The notes beneath the pieces were generated by a model. That model did not search any database and was not told the origin of the DNA. It saw only the letters and a list, made by a program, of their open reading frames with translations. Below are positions 22,077 to 35,678 of a stretch of 64,000 nt of DNA, piece by piece. This DNA is from Brienomyrus brachyistius (taxonomy: Eukaryota; Chordata; Actinopteri; Osteoglossiformes; Mormyridae). Location: contig NC_064548.1 of NCBI RefSeq assembly GCF_023856365.1, forward strand, positions 12,449,642 to 12,513,641. The letters run 5' to 3'. Within the stretch, counting starts at the first letter, position 1. The number at the start of each line of letters is the position of its first letter. The position numbers and the translations under genes are program-made.

Positions 22077-23693
22077 AGATGATATGTGCGGGCATGAGGG
22101 GGCAGGACCATGGTGTAGGGGTAGGTCGGTGCAGCACAGGCGTCTGCTGAGCAGGGGTAAAGTGGGGGTGGGGGGGGGGGGCACTGACCCCAGGCTGAAC
22201 TTCCAGAGAGACGGAGGGGCCGGCCAAAAAGGTCAAAGGTCAGCCTCCCTGCTGGCCACAAACAATAACTTGATTTAGCTTCCCAGCCATTGCATGCTGC
22301 TCCATCCACACCAGATATAATTAGAGTATTTGCAAAGTTTCAACAGATCTCATTAAGAAGCATTTTAATGTAACATTATACCACTAACACACTGATGCTT
22401 CTCCAGCACTGACTCATGCTAATCTTTCACCTGTTCTTCCTACAGTGAATTTTTAACCATATTATGTGACAGTGTTACTTAAGGCAACCTATCACTGTAT
22501 TTTGTAGCTAAAATATGTTGAAATTATTTGTTTGGAATCGTAGATGGAAGATTTTTCTTTGCTATTTGTCATAAAGGTTTGCATTCTTTATTCATCTTAA
22601 TAACGCAGGAGGGTGCAAAATAATTGTATCACAGCGCCTGAATTTTTTAAGGTTACAAAAATTATCAGAATTATAATATCACTATTTGTGATCTCTGTTT
22701 TTGATCCAAATTGCAACAATGACGCAGGCATTATGCTGGGATGATACAGGAATACAGGACAGCCGAAATAAGACCTCGCCCCAAAATATATATAAATAGC
22801 AGCTTCTCACAACACTGCCAAGATCATAAATTCACTTTTATCTTGTGTGGGGAAGATGAGCCCATCATGACTTAGTTGAGTCAATTAACAGAATCAGCAC
22901 AGCGCATGAAGTTCATTAACGAAAAGCAGAAACTTCATCATGCTGAGAGTATGTGAGGGCAGTGTTTCCAGCCAATGACGTCCCCCTCGGCATTCTGGGA
23001 GCTCCGTCGGTTCGTTAGCGAACTTGGCAGTCTGGCCAGCTTTAGGCGTCTTTAAGAGATGTGTCCAGGATAAGACACACAGCGTAATGGTCCACGTAGC
23101 TGTCCGCGAGGATTACTGCATATGTTCTAAGAGGTTCTAGAGGGTTGCAGAGTGTGGCATCATCGCCTACAAGCACGGACCAGTGGTGGTGTCCTTGCTG
23201 CTTCTGGGGTCGAGACGCCTTGACCCAGGATCCGGACTGAGGAAGAAAACACTTCCTCATGTGCCTGAATGATTATGCAGCAGCTTGTCAGAGGCTTCGG
23301 GGTCATATCTGCCCCCACGTGAGCCTGAGCCTGGTACACTTGGGTCCCCTGCCCACCCCTCCAGATCCTGAGCGGATGAGGAGCACGTTTGGCTGGAAAG
23401 GCCTTGGTTCCGACGCAGTGAATTTACACGGCAGCGCAGCTTCACGCCTCTCTCGGCTTGGTCTTATAGGGCCGTAAAGGCGGCCAGAGAGATTCACAGC
23501 ACTCACACATCTCTGAGCAGGCATAAAAGTCAGTATTTAACCTGGTTTATTACATCATGGCAACATTACACACAAAATGGGTAGCATGTGATGTCTTAGC
23601 AGATGTGGGGTTTTCATGAAAAAGAGACAAAACTTACATGTAGGATGATGATTATTCACTAAGTAATGTCGACGCAGTTCTATTGCATTTTTA

Positions 23694-23734
23694 ATCCATC
23701 CATCCATCCATCCATCCATCCATCCATCCATCCA
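23694..23734 (+). repeat. (ATCC)n microsatellite
   Basis: About ten ATCC units. On the minus strand it reads (GGAT)n, as in SINE tails, but no SINE body adjoins it. It gives a false MDGW repeat protein on the minus strand. Confidence 0.9.
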
Positions 23735-26721
23735 CCCATAATGTAGAGATGCTGTCATCAGTAATAAACGCTGCTTTACACCTGTGTGTATCTCTATGCT
23801 GCAGATTGAGATGAATTAGTTTGCTGTACCCCCCCCTCAGGTCCTAGAGACAGAGTGTTACCGACCGCGAACCTCTTGGCTGCCCTTGCACTCTACTCAA
23901 CCCCCCCCCCCAACCCCCGGCCTCACCCGAGATGGATCGTCTGACAAGCTGCCCGGGTGATTATGCTCTTTGATCAGGCAGCGGGTTGGCTGTTGTAACC
24001 ACGTGCTGGTTAAGATACATCCTGGATTTGAGAGGGGGGTGGCTGATGCCCACCTGGGCTGGGGTAGATTATGACCCCCCCCCCCTCCAGGTATGAATCT
24101 CCGCTAAGCAGAACAATACAGAACTCATAAATCTCAGTGAGTTATGAATTAACAGACTTCTGACGATCGGGTGCGTTGGGCCTTTCTGTGGAGAAGTTCC
24201 GACACTCATGAGGAGCTGCAGTCCAAGAGCGGTTACTTGTGGTCACGGTGCCAACCACGGGGCTCGTGTCTGACAGCCTCGACAAACATAAACGGACACC
24301 ACTGCATCACGAGAGGCTGCCGTCCACCACCCAGTACCACAGTGCTCCTCCAAACCCCTGACAGGAACTGTTGTGTGTTTTCTGCCGGCTGCCCTACCCC
24401 GACGCTGAACTCTGCAGTTAATATGATGCAGTTATGATTTTTCCATCAATCAAAGCGAGAGGCAGGTCCACTCTCTAACCTCACAGCACTGCCTCGCAAT
24501 CTAATTGTGCCGAAGCTTCATCAGTTTCCAGAACAATCAATTCGTGCTCTCTGTGGGCGCAGGCTGCGGCCTGCTACACCCGCTTTATTATCAGCTTCAT
24601 CTTACTAGCGCTTTGAACGACAGAGCCAGGAGGCCACACCACCGGCAGCGGGCCCTGCTCCCCTGCCCTCCATCATCGCCTCCTCACTGTATCTCCTCTG
24701 ACAGCCCGGCTCCCAGGCGTGGCTCTGGCGAGGCCCAGGTGCGGGCGAAGCACAGGGGCAGCACTTGGGGAGGGGTCTGAACTTTTGAACCAGCGAAAGT
24801 ACACTACTGCGGGTGGGGTGTCGATAGGGGAGCACATACAGACAGGCCAGGGACTGGACTCCTCCCCCACTACCCTGACCCCAGGGCTGCGTCTCTACAT
24901 CTCTCATAAAGGAGCTAAACAACCTTAATGCTCCTTGACGTTTTGGTGCAACCTGGATGCAGGTCCCCGATGTCAGAGGTAGTGAGATCCATCCTGTGCT
25001 CGAGGGCCGTTCCACACAAATTTACCCACCCGCCCCTCCAACGCAGAAACGGCAGGCACGAGATTCCGCACAAATTCTGCCGCAACTAGGCAACACCGGT
25101 ACACTGACTCTGTCCAGATTTGAACCTTGATACCCACTTGTCAGATCATCCCTCGCACAGGCAAGCAGCTTTTTGACACGGACGGACTGTCAGTTCTCCT
25201 CAGCCCCCATGACATCCCGCATCATGTCCTCGGACGCCCCGAACAGAAGCAGAGGGCCTCCCATCTGCATGCACACCCTCCGCCACACGCCACACCACAG
25301 CTATGCTGTGACGTGTCCTCCTCAGCGGCGCAGAAACAATCGCAGTTCCCCTGCCGTGCTTTATGGACGAGCATGCCAGAATTGCAGCAGGACGTTTTAC
25401 ATGCGACGGGTCATTCATTCGCGCTGCAAGGCCACAGATACCAAAGTAAAGCTGAAATATGTATTACTGCCGCTAAGCTGTCCCTTAAAACCCAGTCTGT
25501 TTACTTTGCTCAAAACTTATTTGTTTAACTTGTGTCGTGCTGGAGATGAAGATTTATGGCTCTTTTATGGTCGCTAACAATACCAATCAATAATCATGAC
25601 TGTCCCAGCATCGTCTTATTTCATAAATCAAGCCCATTCTTCTGGGACTGACAACGATCATCTCCCAGAGACACACAATGTGGCCCTAATTATGCAACAC
25701 ACAGTTATTAGAGTGACATCTATCATGCCCTTAAATCGTTTTTATGAAATAAAAACAAGCAATTAAGAGCACAGAGCAAGAAGAAACGGTGGCAAACTGG
25801 CATGTATTCGTTAGGACTTGAATCGACTCCTGCGGAAGGTGCTGCCGATTGGCTGATTTCAATAAAGTCTGTATGGGTGATTCTGCTTTCTTTATCTAAT
25901 CATGACCAAAAATCCATATGCCGCGCAAACTAATGCAGCTCACAGAGAATCTGCTCTGGATTAAATATATTTCAGGCTGCTTGACATAAATTCTCACAGA
26001 CAGAATATCTATCACTCTTTTTCTACAGACCCACATCACAGTATGTATTACAGATGGTGTAAAATACCCCAGGAACAGAAATTCCTCCTTCACCACATTC
26101 TTTATGTTGCTTCGGAGTGAAATACATAAAGCTTCTGTCAGGTTTAACTAACTCAATCGTCTAGCAAGTGCTTCGCCGAGTCAAACTGAATGAGAGCGAG
26201 AGGGTAAACGTGGAAGTCGGCTGAGATCTGCTTGATTCTGTTTTATTCATTGTTTTCCCCACTCGCTCTAACCCTGGGTGGCGGTGTTACCCCGTGCCCC
26301 CGTGAGACGGACATGTCAGGCCCAAGCCTGGCAGCTGGATTTCCTCCCGAGGTAGCAGTAATGTGGCAAGGGAGGCGGAAAAACATGTAAAGTCACAGAA
26401 AGAGATCTCAGAGTCGACGCAGCCGAAAGCGGAAACGTGTCACAGCACCCTAGCGGTTCTCCTTCTGGCGTCGCCGTAGGAAACAGGGCTGCGTCACAGA
26501 TACGGCCCCAGGGAGCGAGGCGTGCACAGAGACCAATTCCGTTATTATTTTGGATATGTATAGTACTGCGGCTGTAGCTAAAAACAGACGTATTCTCTAG
26601 CAGGGGACATTTTCCACCACATCTAACGTTATCTGGGGACTTGTTACTTCTTATATATGGACTTCAAACAATGACTAGGATTTAGGAAAATCACCAATCT
26701 TATGCTCTAGAAGGATTTTAT

Positions 26722-26865
26722 GGATCTGTGAGAATTAGTGGAGATCTATCACAATATATCGGTTCGTAAAGGACTGCGAGGTTCTGTGAGAAGGTCAGTG
26801 TAGATGTGTGGACCTGTTTGGATCCGTGAGGATCTAAGAAGATGTGGGGATTTTTTTGTGAGGAT
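26722..26865 (+). repeat. Decayed tandem array of GGATCTGTGAG units
   Basis: Four related words occur: GGATCTGTGAGAAT at 26722, GGTTCTGTGAGAAG at 26780, GGATCCGTGAGGAT at about 26819 and TTTTGTGAGGATC at 26854. Spacing is about 58, 39 and 35 bp, so this is an old, eroded minisatellite at best. Confidence 0.4.
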
Positions 26866-27033
26866 CAGAGTGTTTTTAAGGAACAGTGAGCATATGACAG
26901 ATATTGAAGGACACAGGATATCTGCAGTTTAAGAGCACAGCGAGCCGGTTGGCGAGAGATTCTTCCTTTTCAGTTGGCATGTGGGCATGTTTCTGGAGCT
27001 TCCTGAACAGCGGCTGTGGGTGGCGGCCTCCGG

Positions 27034-27063
27034 CCAGGCCCAGGCCCAGGCCCAGGCCCAGGC
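27034..27063 (+). repeat. (CCAGGC)5 hexamer repeat
   Basis: Five exact CCAGGC units. The open frames that read it as QAQAQ or GPGPG are not supported by flanking coding signal. Confidence 0.9.
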
Positions 27064-30000
27064 GTGCCTGAACCTCCTTTCCCCTGGAAGAGCTCATGTT
27101 TATGGTGACAGTGTTTACATTGGCATTCTGTGGAAAAACAGGGGCCTGCTTCAGCCACACATGACTGAGGGGGAGAGACAAACCAGCAAATCCATCAGAA
27201 TCTTATATTGACAGTATAAGTATATATCTCACTGTGGAGGTTAACAAAATAACCGTTAATGCAAAGACCTCATTATTACTATCTCCGAATAACAGATTTT
27301 TAACACGTACCTTAATAACTGGTAATAAAACTGAAAACACACAGACTTTTTGGAGGGTGGGGGGCGGGGGGGGGGATTCCCCTTTCCGGGCTGCTGGTGA
27401 AAGTGCGAGGTGGGAGTGATCTGAAGAGCTTTAACACTTGTGATAAAAACCCTCTCCCCACCACCACTGAGACTGAGGCAGGGACTCTGAGGACGCCCCC
27501 CCTTGCCCCCCCCCCCCCCGGCTGTGCCCAGCCCCGTAGCCTGTGGCTCTCTCAGACACAGCATTCCCGCACTTATCATTAACGCCATTAGGCCTGGCAG
27601 CTCCCATGACTCTGCTTTACATCAATGCCGCAATACTGCTCGCATTCCAGGGCCATCGCGGGCAATAAACCGCCCCCCCCCCAGCCACCCAACAGAATCA
27701 TACGTAGTAGTGGCTAAAGCTAAATGCACGTTAAAATAAACATATGTGAGGAGACAACAGAAGTGTGTCTGTGCCTGCATGCTGGATTAGCACAGGGGGG
27801 TTAGGGAAGGGCCAGTCCATTAGGAGATTGTGCATGTAAGCGGCTCTTCCCAGACGTCCGCTGTGTGGCTCTGATGTTGAGGGGATCTGAGCAGTGACAG
27901 AGAAGGCTTTAAATTCTCATGTGATGGAAGAGGATAACTGCTGACCTCTGCCAAGCTCTGTGACTTATAACGTCATGCATTCAGGCAATATTTCCCCACA
28001 GTGCTCATATGCTGAAGATCTCTGTTTCTAATACCGACACTCGCTGTCTCATTAGCGCACGTTTGTCATCATCCCGTGACGGGATTTTAAACCACCTTAA
28101 ACTGTTCTGTTTTAACATATTGGTAGGAAACTGGCATTGTTTTTTAAATATGCAGTTTTTTCCAGTTTTTTTTCTTCCAGAAACCCTGTTAGAAATCAGA
28201 GCCAGAATGAATCTGGACATCCACTTACAAAACATTAACATATTTAACACCCATATCATTGACAATTAGGTATGAAAATAAATGCAAATTTGGCAGGCAA
28301 AAACAACTTCTCTCCCTCCATTTTCCAGGTAAACCTTGCGCTACACTCTTCTCAGCAGTCTTAAAATAAATGCATGTAAAAAAAAACATGCAGGGCAAAG
28401 AGGTGAAAATAGCCTCTTTATGTTGTCTTTCATTAAAGAGACAATGCTATTGTATTCAAGCGGGTTTCACTGCGTTTCCGGATTCCCATTTGAGAATATT
28501 TTCCGCAATATTACGAACGTCCATTAGGGGGAGCTCTCACTCAGCTCTGAATATCCGCACAAGCAAACATGACACGGGACTTGGACTAGACCTGATATGT
28601 TGTCAGCAGTAGGTAATTATGGACTTTATCCGTAATTCTCGACTAAGTGCAACCTTTTGTCGGCAACACGCATTCTTAACTTGAATAATTTCGTTTTATA
28701 GTGTTCACTTAACCACCTCCCCCTTTAAAACCCAGTCCTGCCAGTGGTATATCAGAGACTTAGCACCAAGGCTAAGCGCATGCCTTTTAATTTGAGCACG
28801 TGGTTTCCTAGAGTTATTCATTTTTCTATGTTCCAAATTTGGATGTCATAATGTTTTTCTGCATTTACTGCCTTATTAAGTTAATGCCTTGTTAACACTG
28901 CCATTGACATTATTGTTAGTACGTACAGTACTGCATGATAGCGTAGGCCGCCTTACCCGGGATTAGCCGCAGTTTAGCGCACGTGAAACAGAACTGTTAA
29001 AGATAAGATGTTTCACTAACTACTTACTGAACTGGCAGTCATTATTAAATGCCTTTAAGTCCAGCAATCTAACTTTGCAATAAATAAATGTTTAAAAAGC
29101 CTTTCACCAAATGTAAACTTGATATCTAGATTTTGCAACCAAAAACCCCAAAATCAAAATATGCAAAGGCATGGCTGGATTGGAGCGTCGACTTTCCACT
29201 CGCGAACGGATTCTGACTTATTATCTCTACAGTAGTATTAAAGAAGGGCCCGTTTTATTGAGATCTGGTGGCGAATGCACACTTTCCCGACCTTTACAAA
29301 TCCCTTTGTATACGTGGGTTAAGTGCTGAAGCATAGCACAGGCTCGCAGGCCAACGGCACTATGACAGAGAATTAATCTTCATGACAATCTCTGTGAAAA
29401 TATTCCCCGTGTACGGCTGAGTTTAGCAATCCTCTGGCACGGGCCTTATAACTTAGTAAGCAGAACAGGCTGAAGTTGGCCCAGCATCTGCAGAATAATC
29501 ATATTAGTGTAATTTCAGGCTGATGAAGGCCTTGCTTCATTTGCATCCTCTGAATAAGCTCGGCTGATGCTCGGCCATTTCTGACTTTATTTGTTTTCTG
29601 TTTTCTTTTTTTTTTCGTTTCCTGCCGGGGAAGGGCATTGTGGCGGCGTTTGAAGGTTCTGTTCTGCTGCATCCAAGGACCGTCCGGCTCACGCCTCTCA
29701 CAAAATTTGTTACAGATACAGCATCTGCAGATAGTGATGGAGGAAAGCATTGTGTGCAGGATTGGGGGTTAAACGAGATCTGATGTAAGTATACGGAATG
29801 TCCCCCTCCCATCACTGATATCTGTTTGCTTTTGTCTGGCAAAACTAATGACACCGTGACAACGACATATCTGCCACGCAGCAAAACTAGCCCCACATTT
29901 CATTCGTGCCATCTTTTATTTAGCGTGGGCTCCACCGGAGCACGACCAAAAGTGACGTTCTCTCCCAACAGAATGAACCACATCTGGCCATATGTGATTC

Positions 30001-33000
30001 TTGTAATCCTGTGGCGAGGGTGGGGGGGGGGGGTGGCGACGGCGAATGTGTATTTCCCATGTGCCTCTGGATTCTGCTGACGGCGGAGGAGAGTGATGAG
30101 GTGGAAGTGGAATCACTGCGCACGACGGGGAGCACCAATTGGTCCCCTGTTCCAGCTCACACGCACCCGCTCGCTACACGACGGGGGGAGCACTGCCCCG
30201 TGTAATACTAAGTAAACCATAACCCCCCCCCCCCTTCCCACACAACCACTACTGTCAACCAAACCTCCTTCCTCCCCCTGGGCTCATGCAGTCGCCTGCT
30301 CATAATGGGAAACGGCAAAAGCATATATGTCCTTGTGCAAAGACTATGGAAATGGTGATGATGTTAAAACGCTGTTGTTTCACGGAGGAGGGTTTCCTGG
30401 GGCGGGGGGGGGGCTGGCGGACGCTCAGTTTGTTTTATAACCTGTTTATTTTATTGCGAGACCAGCCATGAATCTAGGTAGCCTTCCGTTTAATCACCAC
30501 TCTGTGGCTAAGCCCTTCCAACTGCCTGAAAGGTTTTATTAGGCAAACATTTGTTCCTCCACGCTGCCGAACGGTGGAAGATGGGGCTGCCTGTGCTCAC
30601 AGCTGGAAATGGGATGCAGATGTGCTGAAAGCCTCTCATCCGGGCCTCCAGCCTCTTTTCGCCATTTTTATGAGGCTCCATTTATGGACGTAAATTTCAG
30701 TTTCACAGCAAAAACAACAATACCGGCATTTACCAGAAAGCCAATTAGGGCATGCGCACTGTGAATACTTTGATGAATTTTTTAAAATATGTGGACTAAG
30801 GTGGGCCCCAATTATTTTTAGAGTTTGGGCTGAGGTTTTATTTATTTATTTAAACAATAATTATATGTAAGATGCAATTCATTTGTAATGCAGCAGAATA
30901 AACTACTGAATTAACTTTGGAATAATCAGGATAAACTTGAACTTGCGTACATTTTTTTCATGAATGAAAGAACCTCTTGAAAGCAAATACTTTGAAACGT
31001 TGCACCCATTAAGGCTTTTTTTTAGTTTTACACCCTTCATGTTGCATTTTTAAGCCTTAATTTACAGCCTTAGAATAGTGTCAAGGCAGTCTCTGGGACA
31101 GAGCGTCTTTTTAGAGAAAATGTAGGACAAACAGAGAATGAATCCATTGGTGCAATTTATTTTTTCTACTAACATTTTTAACCAGTATTTTATTACCTTT
31201 GCTGTCTGAGTAACAGTGATCGCTCACATTTAGATAGGTAGATTTATAAACATTAACCTACAGGCCTACTGATGATTCTGTGTAATATTTTTTTCTCTCT
31301 TCGCTTCACGGACAAGTAGCAGCCTTGGCCTCTGTACCATGACATCATCGGGGGGTTGCGCGTTTGATTTTTATGTAATTCTCTGACCTATATCACTTAG
31401 CGGCAGGTAATGCTTCCATGCACGAGCCGCCCTGCTTCGCTGAACACATGGGGGAGATTTGTAGCCAGTTTCTCAAGAACGTATAAAGGCAACGATTCCA
31501 CGAAGATGACGGAAGTTAATGGAATTCTCGATCTAAAGGAGTCGTCCACCCAGGGTGTTTAATAAAGTTCTGCTTGGCAAATGAAGCCCAGAACTGGCAG
31601 GGTGTTCTCTGAAAGGACGTCCAGCGGAGCACACAGACGTCGGCTATCTCTCTTGAGGTTCTGTGTTATCAGTTTGGCCTGTAAGCGTTACATACCGTTC
31701 AGATGAAATGGCCAAAATCTGCGCAAGCAAGAGGGCAAATTGAAAAATAAACATGGCTTAATGGTAGGCGTCGTGACAAAGGGCTGCAAGTGGAAATTAT
31801 GTGATTTAAAGAAAAACAAAAGATGCATACTACCTTAGCGTTTATGACGGAGAGGAACTGGAAGTGGAGTGAAAACAAAAGAAAAACGGGATGAAATGAA
31901 AAGCAGATAATTAAGAAACACGTGGTGAAGAAAGCAGACGTGGAGAGTCATGTGATATCAGGTCATGAAATGAGCCGTTCGCAGGTAGGGCGGCTTCGAT
32001 AGGCTGGCGGCGGTGGGGGGAATGAGCATCGGAGGAGCTGGCGGGAAATAGGGAAGGAGGAACCCATAGAGAAAGTCTTATTCCTTTGCCCTGCCTCTTC
32101 CTGGATGCAGACCAAGCAACGGCGCAGCATGTGGGAGCAGACCGCCTTGTGTGTCACAAGCACAGTGCGGGCCACGCTCTCCATTATGGACCCCAGCGCC
32201 GATGCAATCAAGGATCCTCAACACGCCTCGGAAAATGAGATCAGCTTCCGAGCATGGGGGGAGGGGGGTGTGTTTTAGCCAGCGTTTTGTAAACATCCTC
32301 CTCTCAGAGTGGACTCTCCAGACCTGATTCTGCCTGAAACGTAATATATTTTCCCAGCCGCTTTGGTCTTGCTCTGGCCCCTCAGGTGAGGTACGCGGGA
32401 AGGCTCAAAGGCCGCCTTGGCTATCGTGTTTCCAAGGCGAGAACCTGAAGCACCGCATCCGCGTTTCTGCAACCGTTATCTATCAATTAATACATCTGTC
32501 TGCAGCGGAGAGGTCCGCGGCCCTGCCAGCGGTCTGACCACGGCATGAACTCTTGCATTCCTAAAAAACACGGTCATCCAGGCTCTGCAATTTGTCATGT
32601 TGCGGGGGTTGACAGTGAAAGGTCATCCGCTCTCATCGCTGGAAGCAAGAAATAGCACCCAGATGAAAGCACACGTCCAGGCCTTGGGTAGTACGAGGCT
32701 CCTCGTATTCATCCCGGACTGGGAAGAAGTACAATGCCCACTGTTTCCCTGTCTCCCATGCACAATGATACACGTTCACGTTTATTTTGCAGTGCATGTA
32801 GATTAGTGTATTAGTATTTGTTGATTTAACTGTTGGTTTATGCAGGACGTGAATGGCCTTGAAATTCCGTAAATGTAACGCTCAGTTAGATACTACATAG
32901 CGTTGGTGAGTAGAGTAGATCCCTTCCCACGATGCACATCATGCCAAGAGCTCCGCCCTCTCTTTTTTCCGCATTCTCAATTAACTGCTCTCTTGGGATG

Positions 33001-34606
33001 CCGATGGCATCAGAGCCGGACTATGAATTTTGCCTCCCTTACCAAGTGTTCTTCTAGATCAACGTCACCACATCAGCCATTTTTGCCTTTGGTTCCATGT
33101 TTCGGTTATGATCTCGAAGTGCCTGAACTACTGGGGGGGGGGGGGTTGGGCAAGTGGTACCACAGTTGGGACAAAAGTTCTCTGTCTTTTCGTCTCTGTT
33201 GTTTCGTCTTCTGTGAAGATACCGGTGGGTGGGTGTGGGATAAAAGTCTTTCTGACGATCCAAATCCCTCCCCCCAAGTTTAAATTAAGCCACCTCTGAC
33301 ACCGCCTCGCAGATGGGACCGGTTTCGTCAGCGAGCCATCGATCACACAGATTTAAGCATAGTGGCATCGATTGATACCCAACCATAAACAGAGCATCTT
33401 TGATATGGGAGACAGCTGGGTCAGGGATCTGGCTGCAGGAAACAGAGGCTGGCGTATGACGGGCAAATGGTCAAGTTCCTGTCGGCGGCCTCGTCTCCCC
33501 CGGCCTGCCGTGATTTACTCGGGTTCCCCGGCTTCCTGCTATTATTCTGCTTCCGAAGCACAACACAGGCACAGCCTGGTGCCGTGACACAGCGGCTCAG
33601 CGCTAATGACTCCTGCAGCTCATCTCTGCTTCAGGAACAATTAACCCATTGGCTCAGCCCGTCGGACGCTGCCCCATTAAAATAATATTGCCCCATAAAC
33701 AAACAGGCCGCTAATAGCCCAGGGATTAAAAGGGGCAGGTTGAGTAAGCTGCCCCTTGGACTGCGGGTCATTACTGACCTCAACCAAATGAATGGAAAAA
33801 TGTGTCCGGGCACAGAAAGACTTGCAGATCCATGGGATACAGAGCTGAGCCTGGGACACCATGGTGATTCCTAATTTAGAAGATGGGAGAAGCATCATGG
33901 CGGATGATATGCACGTTAGTGCCCTTTGGTTTGTTGGGGTTTTTTTTTTGCTATCCCACAATCCCCCTTATCCTCACTGTTTGCAGCAGCACTCATCCAG
34001 TCTGCTCCAAAGTGTGGAAAACGGTAGCCTCATGGGATAGCAGCCCCTAGCTACATGTGGATGGCTGCATGAAGCCAAACTTGGTGGAGCAACAGGATGC
34101 TGGCCAGGGATCCATCAAAACGGACCTTTGGAAACATCAGCGGGGAGCTAGATGCGGTTTTCCCTTCGGGCTGCAGGCTCACATGTCGCCCGACGAATGG
34201 CCGTAAAACTGCATTAACGAAACATTAAACCGTAGCTACGCGGTAGCCGGCTCGCCATCGGTGGGATCGATGTCCGATGGAAGCTTTATGATGAGGGATG
34301 GATACGCTCGGCGCGTCCATCGTCGCTTGTGAAACATCTCTGCCCGCGATGGGCGGAAACATGCATCCGCTATGAAATATCCGCGCCGGTTATATTCAGA
34401 GAGCTTTCCTCCCGCGCAGTAAATGCATATACATACACACACATCTGTAACATTTATCTGTCGGCTTGCTTGTTTGCCCAAGGCTTTTCTTACAGGTCCG
34501 TGAAAATAATAGGTGCATGTCATTAAGTAGGAAAAGCGGGATGTGAGTAGATGCCAGAGAAAAAGGAATCCATAAAAGGTCTGGGCCAGAACCACCCAGG
34601 GTGACC

Positions 34607-34641
<35 letters not shown>

Positions 34642-35262
34642 AACGATCTTCCAGCCAAGAGCTGACACACACAAATGGCATGGGAAAAACCAAACTCAAT
34701 TTGGCTCGCCATTACGTATTCCTGCACAACCTCTCCTGCCTAAGTGCTCTGTGCTCATGCCTCAGTTGCGGCTTTATAAATTCATAAGGTTATGCGACCA
34801 AGCTGTGGCTCGCTCACCGTGGCGATATTACAAGTTCCATTACAATTCCCCTTTGAAATTACAGGCTCTAATTAAGGCTACTGAACTGTGTACTTCAGTT
34901 ATCATAAGTCTGCATTATACCAGGCAAGTGCTCCCCACAGCTCTCCACCACGGCAAGATTCCTCAGCGCTGGTGCCCCTGATTAATAATTAATCATTTAA
35001 TTTCGTTAAAAACATGCTACACGTATTACATCACAAAGATGCACACACATGCTTGTATGCATGTTGTACAAACTTTAATATGAAGAGGACTTAGTAAACA
35101 TTCATATTTCCCAATGATCCACCTACATATTTGTACTGATTGGATTCTCAATATTCAGTTATTTTGGGTGAGGGTGACTCATTGTGTGCTGCAGTGACCT
35201 CACACTTCCAGGTATGTTTCTGTCTGGTGTACCAGCATCTTCTTGTATCTAAATGCACAACG
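27064..35262. other. Unique non-coding stretch
   Basis: No gene is recognised. Homopolymer tracts of ten or more lie at 27366-27375 (G), 27506-27519 (C), 27671-27680 (C), 30022-30033 (G), 30223-30234 (C) and 33133-33145 (G). The part at 28600-31300 is A+T-rich without named repeats. The 163-codon minus frame at 34236-34727 crosses the 32-C tract and is not credible. Confidence 0.55.
34609..34640 (+). repeat. Poly(C) tract, 32 C
   Basis: The longest homopolymer in the window: 32 uninterrupted C. On the minus strand it reads as G32, enough G for quadruplex folding in principle. Such tracts are prone to assembly and sequencing length error. Confidence 0.9.
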
Positions 35263-35678
35263 AAAATATTTGGTGAAGCTTAGCATTAACTGCACGTTCA
35301 TGAAGGATTCATGATGCATTCATACAGCATTCATAAGCAGCATGCAACTATACCATCCTAGCATCTTAACATACCTTAACAGCTTTAATATACATTAAGA
35401 GCAAACATGAAATGATTATACAATTATAATGCTTGTTATATATAATAACATAATATTAATGTTTATATGAGGGAAAGGCATACAATATTTGAATAATAGA
35501 TAATGTTTGTTATTAATGTATATTAAAGCTATTGAGGTGTGTTAGAATGTTAAGGCACACTTATAATCTGCTTGTGAATGTGCTATGGATGCATTATGAA
35601 GGTGCATTGAATATTCTACGAATACATTATAAGGCCGTCATGAAGGTGCAATTAATGTAAAGCACTGCGAAATATTTT
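35263..35678. mobile_element. Long fold-back DNA element, about 416 bp
   Basis: Two arms of roughly 150-165 nt face each other. Matched words include TGCACGTTCATGAAGG (35291) with its near-inverse TCATGAAGGTGCA (ends 35650), and AGCTTTAATATACATTAAGA (from 35381) with the inverse TGTATATTAAAGCT (35517-35530). Similarity continues outward to AAAATATT (35263) and AATATTTT (ends 35678). The arms are diverged by many substitutions and small indels. The A+T-rich centre has no open frame. Related elements with 'GCTTTAATATACATTAATAACAAAC' arms are familiar from fish genomes, so this is a non-autonomous element of a known type; the superfamily is not assigned. Confidence 0.75.

Larger units (their letters stand above)
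20620..27033. other. Unique non-coding stretch
   Basis: No gene is recognised. It contains a CpG-rich block at about 20990-21700 (with the RFX-like motif), G and C runs at 22170-22181, 23901-23911 and 24075-24085, an octamer and CCAAT pair at about 22050-22076, and an A+T-rich enhancer-like part at 25690-26110. Open frames of 133-136 codons near 24605-25577 overlap each other on both strands and show no known domain. Confidence 0.5.

Noticed and set aside
34236..34727. 163-codon minus-strand frame
   Set aside because: It depends on reading the 32-C tract as poly-glycine; the tract length is unreliable and the rest shows no domain.
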